From the NCBI GenBank assembly GCA_013995675.1, contig VWRR01000006.1, forward strand, positions 186,001 through 250,000: a DNA stretch of 64,000 nucleotides, in the 5' to 3' direction. A program made the translations under genes and the position numbers. The notes beneath the pieces are model-generated. The model was given only the letters and a program-made list of their open reading frames with translations, was not told where the DNA came from and did no database searches. Source of the stretch: Cyanidiococcus yangmingshanensis. Taxonomy: Eukaryota; Rhodophyta; Bangiophyceae; Cyanidiales; Cyanidiaceae. Positions 63,694 through 64,000 of this stretch are shown piece by piece (position 1 is the first letter of the stretch; each line of letters starts with the position of its first letter).

Positions 63694-64000
63694 ATGAAGC
63701 GCGCCTATGAAAGCGACTTTGTGGCTGTTCGTCTATTTGCGGGGACCACTAGCCGGCTGCCACGGCTCTGCCACGCTCGACGCAGGTCTCGTCGTTGCCC
63801 TCTTCTCCTGAGTGGCGGACGTGCGCCCGTTGGTGACCTGGTTCAGACCTTTTCGAACGAGAACGATCTGTCCAAACCCGGATCGACTTTGACGATTCCC
63901 TCGGAGAGCGGTGCTTCAGGAATTCAACCCGACGCCGTACGAGAGAGTGCTGTCGTTTCGAAACGAGAGCATGTTTCTAAGCTCGTCTCCGAGGCTCGGG
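63694..64000 (+). CDS. 5' part of an unrecognised gene, truncated by the window edge
   Basis: From ATG 63694 one frame stays open to the last base (102 codons). The N-terminus MKRAYESDFVAVRLFAGTTS, followed by RLPRLCHARRRSRR, is basic, Ser/Thr-containing and free of further acidic residues, resembling a plastid or mitochondrial presequence. The rest (GDLVQTFSNENDLSKPGSTL) is hydrophilic. Product unknown. Confidence 0.45.
   Translation, partial: MKRAYESDFVAVRLFAGTTSRLPRLCHARRRSRRCPLLLSGGRAPVGDLVQTFSNENDLSKPGSTLTIPSESGASGIQPDAVRESAVVSKREHVSKLVSEAR

Noticed and set aside
1-64000. Mobile elements, virus-like elements, CRISPR arrays, rRNA operons
   Set aside because: No transposase, reverse transcriptase, capsid, long terminal or direct repeats, or regularly spaced repeats were seen on either strand.

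Overview
The window looks like nuclear DNA of a small, gene-dense photosynthetic eukaryote, most likely a unicellular red alga of the Cyanidiophyceae type (inference from content; no marker gene names the species). Genes are nearly all without recognisable introns, lie on both strands a few hundred bases apart and sometimes overlap at their 3' ends. Eukaryotic nuclear functions (Brr2-type helicase, APC8, DP, exosome CSL4, EAF6, ASA1) sit beside mitochondrial ones (lipoyl synthase, branched-chain dehydrogenase beta, mS33, HIG1) and genes of cyanobacterial or plastid flavour (Deg/Hho protease, MutS2, GC1-type SDR, BSD2-like zinc protein, TrpD2-like protein). I see no transposon, virus-like element, CRISPR array or rRNA.

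Layout. 0.2-11 kb: small unknown protein, membrane di-iron hydroxylase, Brr2/ASCC3-type helicase, CGI-58-type hydrolase, APC8. 12-20 kb: unknown basic protein, HIG1 protein, EEP nuclease, UAS-like protein, plastid-type Deg protease, TAP42/TAP46. 20-24 kb: a tRNA-like element and an SPT20-like protein. 24-35 kb: GC1-type SDR, DP, CSL4, lipoyl synthase, TBC RabGAP, ELO elongase, RNase H2 subunit B. 36-46 kb: SIP5-like RING protein, EAF6, TMEM62-type phosphoesterase, ASA1, TrpD2-like protein, mS33. 46-58 kb: branched-chain 2-oxoacid dehydrogenase beta, GMP synthase, TMEM115, MutS2, a hydrophobic-hairpin protein, BSD2-like protein. 58-64 kb is gene-poor, but joining frames reveals signal peptidase SPC25 and CIA2/MIP18; a gene with a basic presequence runs off the right edge.

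The most striking property is that about half of the recognisable conserved genes are split between reading frames by single-base changes, although the protein sequence continues across each break. I count about 24 breaks of the +1 type (one surplus base) and six of the -1 (or +2) type. Genes such as GMP synthase, branched-chain dehydrogenase beta, MutS2 and Brr2 should be functional, so decay is unlikely. Uncorrected indels in a long-read assembly are the simplest explanation; programmed +1 frameshifting or transcript editing is the exciting alternative. For split genes the coordinates span the whole gene and the text says where the frame changes.

Shared themes: EAF6 (NuA4), SPT20 (SAGA) and ASA1 (TTT/ASTRA assembly of Tra1) all serve Tra1-containing complexes. 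CGI-58, ELO, the hydroxylase and perhaps the hairpin protein concern lipids. Deg, GC1, BSD2-like and MutS2 concern the plastid. Starts were moved to the first plausible ATG where the open frame begins only with TTG or GTG.
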